Shown: piece by piece, positions 28,183-35,313 of the stretch
Layout of the letters: every line of letters begins with the position of its first letter
Numbering within the stretch: position 1 is the first letter of the stretch
Source: Byssovorax sp.
Lineage (GTDB): Bacteria; Myxococcota_A; Polyangia; Polyangiales; Polyangiaceae
DNA: 64,000 nucleotides
Reading direction: 5' to 3'
NCBI GenBank assembly: GCA_025362495.1
Contig: JANYGI010000167.1
Coordinates: 44,449-108,448, forward strand
The notes under the pieces: model-generated
Seen by the model: the letters and a program-made list of their open reading frames with translations, nothing else
Databases searched by the model: none
Told to the model about the DNA's origin: nothing
Translations under genes and position numbers: made by a program

Positions 28183-28361
28183 GGTATCTCTCCCTCGTAC
28201 ACGATCCATGCCGGTGATCGCGAGGCGTGGATTCGCGGCGCCACGCCGGAAATCACCTCGAGCTCGCGACGCCGCGGGCTGCCGATGGATGGATGTCTCG
28301 AGGACCATGGATCCTTCACGATCCAAACCCCGGGATCGCCTGGACCCCCGGGGACCGTCGC

Positions 28362-29003
28362 TCAGGGCTTCCCGCCGCCGGCGCCGCCGGCCCCGCCCGC
28401 GCCGGTGCTCGAGCTGGTGCTCGCGCTCGGCGTATCGAGCTTCTCGCCGCACTGGGCCCAGAGCTTCACCTTCGCGAACGTGGCGTCGTCCATCTTCGTC
28501 GGTGGCATGAGCGAGCGGCCGCCCTTGTCGCCGTGGAGATTGCACAGGATCCACGTGTGGCCGGGCGCGCTGTCGTTCAGGTACGGATACCCCTGCTGCG
28601 GCGAGTAGGCCTTGAGCACGTTGAAGCTCTTCGCGGCGTCGTCCACGGGCAGCGTCAGACCGCCGACGCCCGAGCCATGGCAGCCGACGCTGCCGCAGCC
28701 GGAGCCCATCGGCGCGCCCGCGTTGAGCAGGGGCCAGAGCTCGTTGCTCCACGAGACCGTGCACATGGCGCCGGCCAGAGGCGTGATGTCCGGGCAGCCT
28801 TCCTCGTGGATGCGCGGGCCGCCGGGCGGGCCGTAAGGGCACCCATCGCCGGTGTCGTCGGGGTTCGTGCCCACCGGGCAGATCGCATCGCCGACGTTGT
28901 TGCAACCGCCCAGGCTCGCGAGCGCGAGCGCCGCGGTGAGCACCGTGGTCCGGCAAAGCCGGGCGACTCGTGGATCGCGTGAGAACTGCGGAGGCCGCGC
29001 CAT
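28362..29003 (-). CDS. Cytochrome-like lipoprotein with CX4CH motif and Gly-rich tail
   Basis: The chosen ATG at 29003 gives a 213-residue protein with signal and lipobox LASLGGC. The mature part carries a Cys-rich start (CNNVGDAICPVG), then CGSVGCHGSG (about residue 107), the same CX4CH spacing as in the lipoprotein at 24466-25008. The LMPPTKMDDATFAKVKLWAQCG segment, given here in part, is typical of small periplasmic cytochrome-like proteins. The tail is Ser/Thr/Gly-rich and low in complexity. The gene is divergent from the TlpA-like gene (start 29117), with about 110 bases between them holding both promoters. It belongs with the DUF4266/DUF3570 locus. Confidence 0.7.
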   Translation of the reverse strand: MARPPQFSRDPRVARLCRTTVLTAALALASLGGCNNVGDAICPVGTNPDDTGDGCPYGPPGGPRIHEEGCPDITPLAGAMCTVSWSNELWPLLNAGAPMGSGCGSVGCHGSGVGGLTLPVDDAAKSFNVLKAYSPQQGYPYLNDSAPGHTWILCNLHGDKGGRSLMPPTKMDDATFAKVKLWAQCGEKLDTPSASTSSSTGAGGAGGAGGGKP

Positions 29004-29116
29004 GGAGCGCCATCGTGCATGTGACGAGCCACAAAGTCGATCGGCTGCGCTAAGCTCGCCCCGCAGTCCGGGCCGCCGCGGCGGGTCGGTCCAGCCAACC
29101 CAAAGGGAAATTTCGC

Positions 29117-29686
29117 ATGATCTCGAGCACGTCAAAGGCCGTCCGCACCTTCGCCGCTCTCCTCGCCGGCACGGCCCTCACCCTGTCGGCGCTCGGTTGC
29201 AGCGGCGGCGGCGCGGCGGACGCGTCCGGCGCGAAGCACCCCCTCCTCGGCGTCGCCGCCCCCGAAACCGGCGCCGAAGCCGTCAGCGGCGACGGCCCGA
29301 AGACGCTGAAGGAGGCGCAGGGCAAGGTCGTCATCCTCGATTTCTGGGGGACGTTCTGCGATCCCTGCAAGAAGTCGTTCCCCAAGTACCAGGAGATCGT
29401 CGAGCAGTTCCCCGGTGAAGTGACCGTGATCGCCGTCGCCGTCGACGAGCCCGACTCCACCAAGAAAGAGCAGCTCACGGCCTTCGCGGTTGAGAACCAC
29501 GCCAAGTTCGCCATCGTCTGGGACAAGGATCACAGCGCCGCCGAGAAGTACGGCATGCGCTCGCTGACGATGCCGTCGAGCTTCATCATCGACAAGACGG
29601 GCATCGTTCGCCACGTCCACGTCGGCTTCAAGGACGGCGAAGAGGCCAAGGTGGCCGAAGAGGTCAAGGCCCTGATCGGCAAGTAG
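29117..29686 (+). CDS. TlpA-like thiol:disulfide oxidoreductase lipoprotein
   Basis: The 189-residue protein has a signal sequence with lipobox LSALGC and a thioredoxin domain of the TlpA/ResA type. The active site is WGTFCDPCKK (Cys 81 and 84), the strand before it KVVILDFWG, and the cis-proline LTMPSS. AAGGGA lies eight bases before the ATG. Such proteins reduce disulfides in the periplasm, often on apocytochrome c before heme attachment or on other cysteine pairs. The neighbouring lipoproteins with CXXCH or CX4CH motifs and the DUF4266 tail cysteines are natural candidate substrates. The gene is divergent from the cytochrome-like lipoprotein gene. Confidence 0.88.
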   Translation: MISSTSKAVRTFAALLAGTALTLSALGCSGGGAADASGAKHPLLGVAAPETGAEAVSGDGPKTLKEAQGKVVILDFWGTFCDPCKKSFPKYQEIVEQFPGEVTVIAVAVDEPDSTKKEQLTAFAVENHAKFAIVWDKDHSAAEKYGMRSLTMPSSFIIDKTGIVRHVHVGFKDGEEAKVAEEVKALIGK

Positions 29687-29750
29687 AGCGAGATGCGGTG
29701 TCGGGCAGGCCATCGTGGCTCGCCCGGCCACCGCGGCAGTCGCAGAGTGT

Positions 29751-31433
29751 CTATCTGCTGCGCCCTGCGGCACAGTGGCTGTCGCCGAAGGTGGCCACCA
29801 CCAGATCGTAATCGCCCAGCGTGAAGTCGCGCGGGATCACCACCGCACCGTCGAAGCGCCCTTGATCATCGGTCGACAGCGAGCCGATGACGATGCCCTG
29901 TTGCAACTGCGGGCTGGTCATCACCACGTCGACGCGGAGGTGTGAGCACGGCGCGCCCGACGTGGAGACGACGCCTTGCACGTGGAACGGGAAGCCGCGG
30001 CGCACGTCGCTGTCGATCGCCGCCACCGTCACGTCGGAGCGCGGCGCCCTGGGATCGCTCGGCTCGCTCAGCGGATCGAGGCCATTGCTCGTCGGTGAGG
30101 GCTGCGGCGCGCCCGCGTCGCCGCCGGCCGAGCCGCCGCCCTGCCCTGCGCTCGCTCCGGATCCCGAGCTCTGACCGCCGCCATTCTGGCTCTTCTCGCG
30201 GGTACGATCGGCGAGATCCTGGCCTGAATCACGGCTCTCCGGCCAGGCGTACGGATCTGGAGGAGGCTTGTAGGCCGGCTTCTGCGGATCGGGATCGTGA
30301 TCGAGGTTGGCCGCCGCGCCGCCGAGATCGATGCGATGCCAGAGCGTCCCGTCGAAGACCTCGACCCAGGCGTGGGCCTCGTTCACCACCATGCGCGTCG
30401 GGATCCCGATCTCGAGGCCAGTCACCAGGAAAGCGAAGGCTCGGTGACGACAGACACCCTTCTTCGAGAGCGCGAGATCGAGGTAGATGTCTTTCTTGTC
30501 GGAGGGCGGATCGTCCGACGGCGCGAAGGCGCGAAAGTAGGCGACCATCTTGCGGATCACCTCGCGGGGACGCATTCCCCGCGAGATCCCCACGGCGGCC
30601 GCGACCTGCTGGAACGCGGCGTCATGGAGGTGCGGGATGGCCTGGCCGATGTCGAGCGCGCTCCAGTCGACGTCAGCGAAATCGCTGCCGAACGAGGCGC
30701 GGGGGATGGCGATCTCGAGCACCAGACGCACGCGCGTCCGCGTGGTGCCGCGGACGAACCAGTTGTCGGCGCCGTCGCGGAAGACATCGACGGCGACCTC
30801 GGGGTTGGCGTGGAAGCGAAGGACGCGCGCGCCCGGCCCGACCGTGGGGATCCGCACCGGCTGATCGGGAAGGAGATCGACCGAGAGATCGCCGTAGAAC
30901 GGCTCATCGCTCTGCGACGCGGTGCCGCCGACGATCATCGGCTTCAGCGACTTGTCGCGGACGCGGAGCGAGTAGTCGGGATCGACCCAGTCGTAGGCGC
31001 GGAGCCGCTTGAAGGGCGCTGTCGCGGGCGAGAACGGATCGTCGTAGTTCTCGACGTTGGGCCGCCGCGTGTCGCGGTCCGGCTCGTAGGTCGAGTCGGG
31101 GCTGTCGTCGGTCGTGCCGCCGCTGTACACGTGATCGCCGGCCGGCGGCTTGCGGGGATCCGGCGCCGTGGCGATGCCGCTCGGCGTCTGCACCGCGGCG
31201 GGGAGATCGCCCTCGAGCGTCGTCGCCGCGAACGAGACGTCTTCCCCCGGATCGGGCGGGACGAACTCGTGCAGCACCTGCCCCTGCTGCGTGGTGGGCG
31301 GCGGCGATTGCGCGCCCGCGGGCCCGGAGAACGCCATCGCGACGAGCAGCAGCGCCGCGAGCCCCGCCGACCAGCGAGCGCGAGCGGGCGACGACTTCAC
31401 GGGCGCGGGCGCAGGGACGGGCGCGAGGGACAT
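29751..31433 (-). CDS. Secreted transglutaminase-like protein
   Basis: The 560-residue protein starts at 31433 with GAGG six bases upstream and has a signal peptide (cleavage after GAQ or PAGA). The transglutaminase-like triad is visible: Cys in KKGVCRHRAFAF (about 328), His in NEAHAWVEVF (about 352) and Asp in HRIDLGGA (about 371). Before it lies a beta-rich domain of about 150 residues. After it follow a Gly/Ser/Gln-rich linker and a C-terminal Ig-like domain (VTVAAIDSDVRRGFPF... VVIPRDFTLGDYDLVVATFG, given in part). Proteins of this type act as proteases or cross-linkers in the envelope. A 32-residue reading frame lies eight bases upstream. Confidence 0.8.
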   Translation of the reverse strand: MSLAPVPAPAPVKSSPARARWSAGLAALLLVAMAFSGPAGAQSPPPTTQQGQVLHEFVPPDPGEDVSFAATTLEGDLPAAVQTPSGIATAPDPRKPPAGDHVYSGGTTDDSPDSTYEPDRDTRRPNVENYDDPFSPATAPFKRLRAYDWVDPDYSLRVRDKSLKPMIVGGTASQSDEPFYGDLSVDLLPDQPVRIPTVGPGARVLRFHANPEVAVDVFRDGADNWFVRGTTRTRVRLVLEIAIPRASFGSDFADVDWSALDIGQAIPHLHDAAFQQVAAAVGISRGMRPREVIRKMVAYFRAFAPSDDPPSDKKDIYLDLALSKKGVCRHRAFAFLVTGLEIGIPTRMVVNEAHAWVEVFDGTLWHRIDLGGAAANLDHDPDPQKPAYKPPPDPYAWPESRDSGQDLADRTREKSQNGGGQSSGSGASAGQGGGSAGGDAGAPQPSPTSNGLDPLSEPSDPRAPRSDVTVAAIDSDVRRGFPFHVQGVVSTSGAPCSHLRVDVVMTSPQLQQGIVIGSLSTDDQGRFDGAVVIPRDFTLGDYDLVVATFGDSHCAAGRSR

Positions 31434-31442
31434 CGGGGACCT

Positions 31443-31541
31443 CTATGAACCACGGATCGGCCGGAGGTTCCAGATGGGCGCGTCTTCGCGGGGCAAAAAT
31501 TCGGCCGCATCGTTTCGCACGGTGATGTTGTTTTTGGTCAT
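31443..31541 (-). CDS. 32-residue small reading frame upstream of the transglutaminase-like gene
   Basis: The ATG at 31541 is preceded by GGAGGG with nine-base spacing, as good as any ribosome site here. The product begins MTKNNITVRNDAAEF and ends WNLRPIRGS with a TAG at 31445-31443. Just eight bases separate the stop from the ATG of the transglutaminase-like gene, whose ribosome site overlaps the end of this frame. Local base use is more AT-rich than in the flanking genes. There is no signal peptide. It could be a leader peptide, a small structural protein or a modified-peptide precursor. No homologue is known to me, so the gene status itself is uncertain. Confidence 0.5.
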   Translation of the reverse strand: MTKNNITVRNDAAEFLPREDAPIWNLRPIRGS

Positions 31542-31564
31542 GACCGTATTCCCTCCTTCTCGCC

Positions 31565-31639
31565 GATGAGTTGCCAGGCCTTTCGGATGAGGCGCCAGGC
31601 CTGCCGGATGAGTCGCCTGGTCGCTCGGATGAATCCCAG
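31565..31639. repeat. 21-bp direct repeats (three and a half units)
   Basis: Units begin GATGAG at 31565, 31586 and 31607, with a partial copy (GATGAATCCCAG) at 31628. Each is GATGAGNNGCC(A/T)GGNC followed by a variable end, with an exact 21-bp period. The array lies between the helical protein gene (31720-32283) and the 32-residue frame on the same strand. It could be read in frame on the minus strand, but no convincing gene covers it. Together with the 22-bp array at 2040 it shows that short-period repeats recur in the gaps of this region. Confidence 0.8.
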
Positions 31640-31651
31640 AATCTCAATCGA

Positions 31652-31685
31652 GAGCCTGGAGGTCACCGCGATGACCTCCAGACTC
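31652..31685 (-). terminator. Perfect 10-bp hairpin downstream of the helical protein gene
   Basis: CTGGAGGTCA (31656-31665) and TGACCTCCAG (31672-31681) form a perfect stem with a six-base loop (CCGCGA). Three more pairs (GAG/CTC) extend it past one mismatch. It sits 35-68 bases after the stop of the minus-strand gene at 31720. A T-tract is lacking, so a classical intrinsic terminator is not assured. It could also be an RNA processing or protein-binding site. The dyad also resembles an operator. Confidence 0.45.
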
Positions 31686-31719
31686 ACAAAGAGGATTCAA
31701 ACCCGACGATTTCGCCGGA

Positions 31720-32283
31720 TCACGCCTTCGGCGCGGACGCCTTCGCGGACTTCTTGGGCCCCTTGGGCTGGGCCTGCTTCACATAGAAGTTCAGCGATCC
31801 CGCCGCAGACTTCCGCAGCGCGGGGTTGATCGGCGCGTTGGCCTTGATGATCGCGTAGGCCGGCGTCGTGACGTCTCGCGCGAACGCACCCGACGACATG
31901 ACATCATCGCTCACGCGCTGCGTGAGCGCCGCGAGCTCGACCTGAAGCGGGACGAGGAGGGCTCGCCGGGCCAGCGCGTTTCGCGCCGGCTCCGTCTCCA
32001 CCTTGCGATCGTCGGTCCCGTGATCGTGGGGCGCGAGCGAGATGAAGTGCTCCGGGTGAGCGTCGACGGTGTCGAGGATGCCTTCGAGGGCGAGCTCTTC
32101 GCCGTCGCGCAGCTTGCCCGCGCTGTGCGCCCGCTCCTCGGAGGTATAGGCCTCGAGCTCGTATGCTTCGAGCGCGGCCTCCGCAGTAGCCACCGACTGG
32201 CGCGCCTTCGCCACCGCCAGCGCCAGGCTCTTCAGCAACGAATCCTTGCCTCGAGTCGCCTTCGTCTTTCCCGCCTTCGCCAT
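31720..32283 (-). CDS. Unknown helical protein, 187 residues
   Basis: The ATG at 32283 has GGGAGG seven bases upstream, a strong site. The product is rich in Ala, Lys, Glu and Leu, with a basic N-terminus (MAKAGKTKATRGKD), a helical middle (SVATAEAALEAYELEAY), and a Lys/Ala/Pro-rich C-terminus (KKSAKASAPKA). It has no signal, membrane segment, Cys or known motif. Its general make-up recalls the partial protein at the left edge of the window, but I cannot align the two. It stands alone on the minus strand, and a hairpin follows its stop. The function is unknown. Confidence 0.7.
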   Translation of the reverse strand: MAKAGKTKATRGKDSLLKSLALAVAKARQSVATAEAALEAYELEAYTSEERAHSAGKLRDGEELALEGILDTVDAHPEHFISLAPHDHGTDDRKVETEPARNALARRALLVPLQVELAALTQRVSDDVMSSGAFARDVTTPAYAIIKANAPINPALRKSAAGSLNFYVKQAQPKGPKKSAKASAPKA

Positions 32284-32600
32284 GTAGGAACCTCCCTGCG
32301 CGCGGCGCGCGCGCTCACGGGGAGATGACCGCATGTGTCCAAGTCGGTGCAAGCAAAATCGGCGCATGTGAATAGCAAATCGCCGTCCTACGCCCTGTGT
32401 CGGATCACGCTCGAGGACGCGGGCGACGCCAAAGCCACGAGGCGCGCGGCCCCGATCTCTACGCGACGCTCTCCGCGCGGGAGCACGCAGCATACCAGCC
32501 TACCGAACGCAGAGCGGTTCGGCTGGTGCGACCGACTCGATGCGCGCCACGGCGCCGTACCCGGTTGCGCCCGCGACGCCGGCAGACGTAGCCTCGACGG
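32284..32600. other. Non-coding gap between divergent genes, with one bulged hairpin
   Basis: This 317-base gap holds the ribosome site of the minus-strand gene at its left end. CCGAAC (32503-32508) pairs with GTTCGG (32517-32522). An outer CCAG/CTGG (32495-32498 and 32523-32526) extends this across a four-base bulge. The stretch around 32340-32390 (AAGCAAAATCGG, GAATAGCAAATCG) is relatively AT-rich and is the likeliest promoter region. I see no further gene in it. Confidence 0.5.
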
Positions 32601-33716
32601 GTGAAAACACACTCGTGCTCCCTGGTCCTCGGCGCCCTCGCGGCGCTCCTCGTCAGCGCGTGCGGCTCCAGCGCATCGACGACCGGCAGCGGATCGAACA
32701 GCGTCGGCGCCACCACCGGCGCAGGCGGCGCCCCGGGATCCGGCGGCGCGGGCGGGACGGCGAGCGGGGCCACGGGCGGCGAGGCGTCGGTCTCCACGTC
32801 GAGCGCGAGCGCGGGTGTCGGCGGCGATCCCGCGACGACGGGCAGCGCTGCGTCCACCGGCGCGAGCGGCTCCAGCGGCACGGGCGGCTCCGGGGGATTC
32901 GGCACCATCTTCACCATCCTCCTCGAGAACCACGACTACGATCAGGTCGTCGGCTCGGCGAACACGCCGTACATCAACTCGCTCATCGGCAAGTACGGCC
33001 TCGCGACGGACTATCAAGACTCGATGTTGCACCCGTCGCTGCCCAACTATCTTTACCTGATCACCGGGGCCAAGCTGTACCCCGGCTTCATCGATCTCGA
33101 TCCCAGCGGCAACGGGGTGTTCCCGGTCGACGCCGACAACCTGGGCAATCAGCTCGAGCTCGCAGGCATCCACTGGCGCTCTTACCAGGAGGACAGCGGG
33201 ACGCCGTGCAACCTCGACGGCAATGGGCTCTACGAGCCCAAGCACGATCCCTTCCTCTACTTCAACAACATCCAGAAGAACGCGGCCGTCTGCGACGCGC
33301 GCAGCGTCGATTACTCGCAGTTCCCCGCCGACCTCGCGGCGGGCACGTACCAGTACATGTGGATCACGCCCAACATGACGCACAACGGGCACAACCCGAC
33401 GGGCGATACCGTGGCGTCGATCAAGCAGACCGATCTCTGGCTCTCCACCGAGGTGCCCAAGATCCTGGCGAGCACCGCGTACCAGAACAACGGCGTGCTC
33501 TTCATCACCTGGGACGAGGGCACTGGCACGTTCAGCACCGGCGACCACGTGGCGATGATCGTGGTCTCGACCAAGCTCAAGTCGGCGGGAATGAAGGTCG
33601 CGACCCCGCTGTCCCACGCCAGCTACCTGCGCACCATCGAGGACATTTTCGGCATCACCGACAAGCTCGGCGCCGCGCAGAATGCTACGAGCCTGGCCGA
33701 GTTCTTCAGCCCGTGA
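32601..33716 (+). CDS. Phosphoesterase (acid phosphatase / phospholipase C-like) lipoprotein
   Basis: The GTG at 32601 starts a 371-residue lipoprotein with lipobox LLVSAC. A low-complexity region of Gly, Ser, Ala and Thr (residues 20-95) links the lipid anchor to the catalytic domain, which starts FTILLENHDYDQVVGS. The ENHD stretch is the hallmark of the phosphoesterase family that includes bacterial phospholipase C and the acid phosphatase AcpA. Later landmarks are LHPSLPNYLYLITG, ITPNMTHNGHN, LFITWDEG and DHVAMIVVS. These supply the metal and nucleophile region of the alkaline-phosphatase-like fold. The domain is shorter than in phospholipases and fits the smaller acid phosphatase branch. 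It should act at the cell surface or in the periplasm on phosphate esters. Confidence 0.85.
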   Translation: MKTHSCSLVLGALAALLVSACGSSASTTGSGSNSVGATTGAGGAPGSGGAGGTASGATGGEASVSTSSASAGVGGDPATTGSAASTGASGSSGTGGSGGFGTIFTILLENHDYDQVVGSANTPYINSLIGKYGLATDYQDSMLHPSLPNYLYLITGAKLYPGFIDLDPSGNGVFPVDADNLGNQLELAGIHWRSYQEDSGTPCNLDGNGLYEPKHDPFLYFNNIQKNAAVCDARSVDYSQFPADLAAGTYQYMWITPNMTHNGHNPTGDTVASIKQTDLWLSTEVPKILASTAYQNNGVLFITWDEGTGTFSTGDHVAMIVVSTKLKSAGMKVATPLSHASYLRTIEDIFGITDKLGAAQNATSLAEFFSP

Positions 33717-33756
33717 GCCGCCGCGCGAGCGGGGCTCGAAGCCCGGAGGGGGTCGC

Positions 33757-34110
33757 ATGATCGTCCTGATTTCCAAGCTGATTCTCCTGTTCTTCGTGGC
33801 CGTCTTCGGCCTGATCATCCTGGCGTCGATGGCGCGGGTGTTCCGCAAGGCCGGGCGCTCGGGGTGGGCGGCGTTCGTGCCCTTCTACAACCTGGTGGTG
33901 CTGCTCCAGATCGCCGATCGGCCCGCGTGGTGGGTGCTGTTCACGCCGGTTCCGGTCGTCAACATCGTCCTCGGCGCGCGCCTCGGCATCGCCCTCGCGA
34001 AGCGCTTCGACCGCGGCCGGATGTTCGGGCTCGGGCTCTTCTTCCTCGGCCCGCTGTTCTTCCCGCTCCTCGCCTTCAGCAATCTGCGCTACCGCAAGGC
34101 CACCACATGA
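33757..34110 (+). CDS. DUF5684-type small membrane protein
   Basis: The ATG at 33757 with GGAGGG six bases before it gives 117 residues. Hydrophobic helices at residues 3-25, 45-63 and 85-104 surround the motif GRSGWAAFVPFYNLVVLLQIADRP and later VPVVNIVLGARLGIALAKRF, given here in parts, as in DUF5684 proteins. Those proteins are small integral membrane proteins of unknown role and are sometimes found near signal peptidases. Its stop overlaps the following small gene (ATGA). The preceding phosphoesterase ends 40 bases upstream, so they may be cotranscribed. Confidence 0.8.
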   Translation: MIVLISKLILLFFVAVFGLIILASMARVFRKAGRSGWAAFVPFYNLVVLLQIADRPAWWVLFTPVPVVNIVLGARLGIALAKRFDRGRMFGLGLFFLGPLFFPLLAFSNLRYRKATT

Positions 34111-34330
34111 ACTCGAGCGAGCGCCTCAAAGTCGCGGGCCAGGCCGCGCAGACCCTGGAAGACATGGGCTTCGTCGCCGTCGCGCGCCTCAGCGAGGGCG
34201 TGGTGACGCTCGAGTGCTGGGAGCGCAGCGGATGGTGCGCCACGTCGTCAACGACGAGCTCGTCACGCGCCAGATCCTCGCCGAGTCGTGCGCGGCGGCC
34301 CTGCGCGGCGGCACCGACCTCAGCTCGTAA
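34107..34330 (+). pseudogene. Small gene of about 74 codons with a one-base frameshift
   Basis: The ATG at 34107 overlaps the preceding stop (ATGA). The first frame reads MNSSERLKVAGQAAQTLED and on to LECWERS at about 34228. A one-base insertion there would continue into RMVRHVVNDELVTRQILAE and ...GGTDLSS with a TAA at 34328-34330. The 224-base span is one short of 75 codons, which supports a single missing base. Without the correction the frame runs into the convergent gene with an improbable Ser/Arg-rich tail. It is either a recent mutation or a sequencing error. The family is unknown, and a small helical protein is expected. Confidence 0.55.
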
Positions 34331-34336
34331 TCGCCT

Positions 34337-35311
34337 TCACTCCGCCCCCCGCCCCCCCTCGGCGAGGCGCGCCCACGCCCTCTCCAGGCGCTTCGCGCGG
34401 GCGCTCTCGGCGATGCCGAGCAGCAGGCGATCGCGCTGCCAGAGCGTGAACGATGCGCCCCCGACGGCGGCCCAGCTCGCCTCCAGATCGGCCAGCAGCG
34501 GCGCGCCGTTGCGGAGCGTGCCCGCGAGCGCGACGTGGACGCCGGCGTCGCTCGGATCGCTCGCCGCGAGCCCGCGCAGCGCCACGATCTGCGCCGCGAG
34601 GCGCTCGACGATCGCGCGCGGGAAGCCGCCGCGACGCGCCTCGCCGAGCAGGTAGCCGTGGAGCGCGCCTTGCACGTGGAGATCCTCGATGGTGCGAAAC
34701 GGCTTGATCGTGCCGGTGTAGCCGTCGCCCGGGAGCAGCGCGTCGGCCGCCACCGACACGTCATCGAGGCGCACCTCGCCGTGGAGGATCTCCGGCGTGA
34801 ACGGCGTCGACGGCATCGGCGTGACCGTCACGCCGGGCGCGTCGGTGGCGACGCGCGCGACGCGGATCTGCGGGCGTCCGAGCGCGTCCGGCGCGCCCAC
34901 GACGGCGGCGACGAGGAGCACGCCGGCGACGTCCGAGAGCGTGGCCCAGCGCTTGTTACCCCTTAAAATGAAGCCTCCTTCGATCGGCGTCAGGCGGGCC
35001 TCGATCGCCCGCGGGTGCCCTCCCCCGCGCTCCGTCACGCAGAGCGACGCGAGGCGATCTGCCGGCAGGTCCGGCGCCAGCGCCCGGAGCGCGGCCTGGT
35101 AGCCCGAGGCGAACGCGTAGGCGACGCGATCCGCCGCGAACCCGCCGAGCACCGCGTGATCGAACGGCGCGCCGCCGAGCGCGACCATGGCCTGGTGGCG
35201 CTCCCACCAGGCGGCGAGCGACGGCATTGGCGCGACGGCGGCGTCGGTCGACAGCAGGACATCGAGGAGGTTCACGGCGGCGATCCTGCCATGGCCGACG
35301 TCGTCATCCAT
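34337..35311 (-). CDS. Acyl-CoA dehydrogenase-like protein, shortened
   Basis: The 324-residue protein has the central acyl-CoA dehydrogenase signature: LCVTERGGGHPRAIEA followed by GGFILRGNKRWATLSDVAG and VRLDDVSVAADALL. The helical C-terminal domain is present, but the family's catalytic Glu and the final arginine-rich contact region are not obvious. It is also about 50 residues short, with an unusual N-terminus. It may bind flavin but act differently, or be inactive. The ATG at 35311 lies two bases after the arrestin-like gene stop, so it is the third gene of the operon led by the HExxH protein. Whether it acts on a CoA thioester or on a modified peptide is open. Confidence 0.7.
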   Translation of the reverse strand: MDDDVGHGRIAAVNLLDVLLSTDAAVAPMPSLAAWWERHQAMVALGGAPFDHAVLGGFAADRVAYAFASGYQAALRALAPDLPADRLASLCVTERGGGHPRAIEARLTPIEGGFILRGNKRWATLSDVAGVLLVAAVVGAPDALGRPQIRVARVATDAPGVTVTPMPSTPFTPEILHGEVRLDDVSVAADALLPGDGYTGTIKPFRTIEDLHVQGALHGYLLGEARRGGFPRAIVERLAAQIVALRGLAASDPSDAGVHVALAGTLRNGAPLLADLEASWAAVGGASFTLWQRDRLLLGIAESARAKRLERAWARLAEGGRGAE

Positions 35312-35313
35312 CG

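Noticed and set aside
24466..29686. ApbE-type flavin transferase in the DUF3570 locus
   Set aside because: I looked for one because such genes accompany this locus elsewhere, but no matching motif is present in these genes.
32495..32526. Intrinsic terminator or riboswitch
   Set aside because: The stem is short with a four-base bulge, lacks a T-tract, and lies in front of a start rather than behind a stop. It is noted only as a hairpin.
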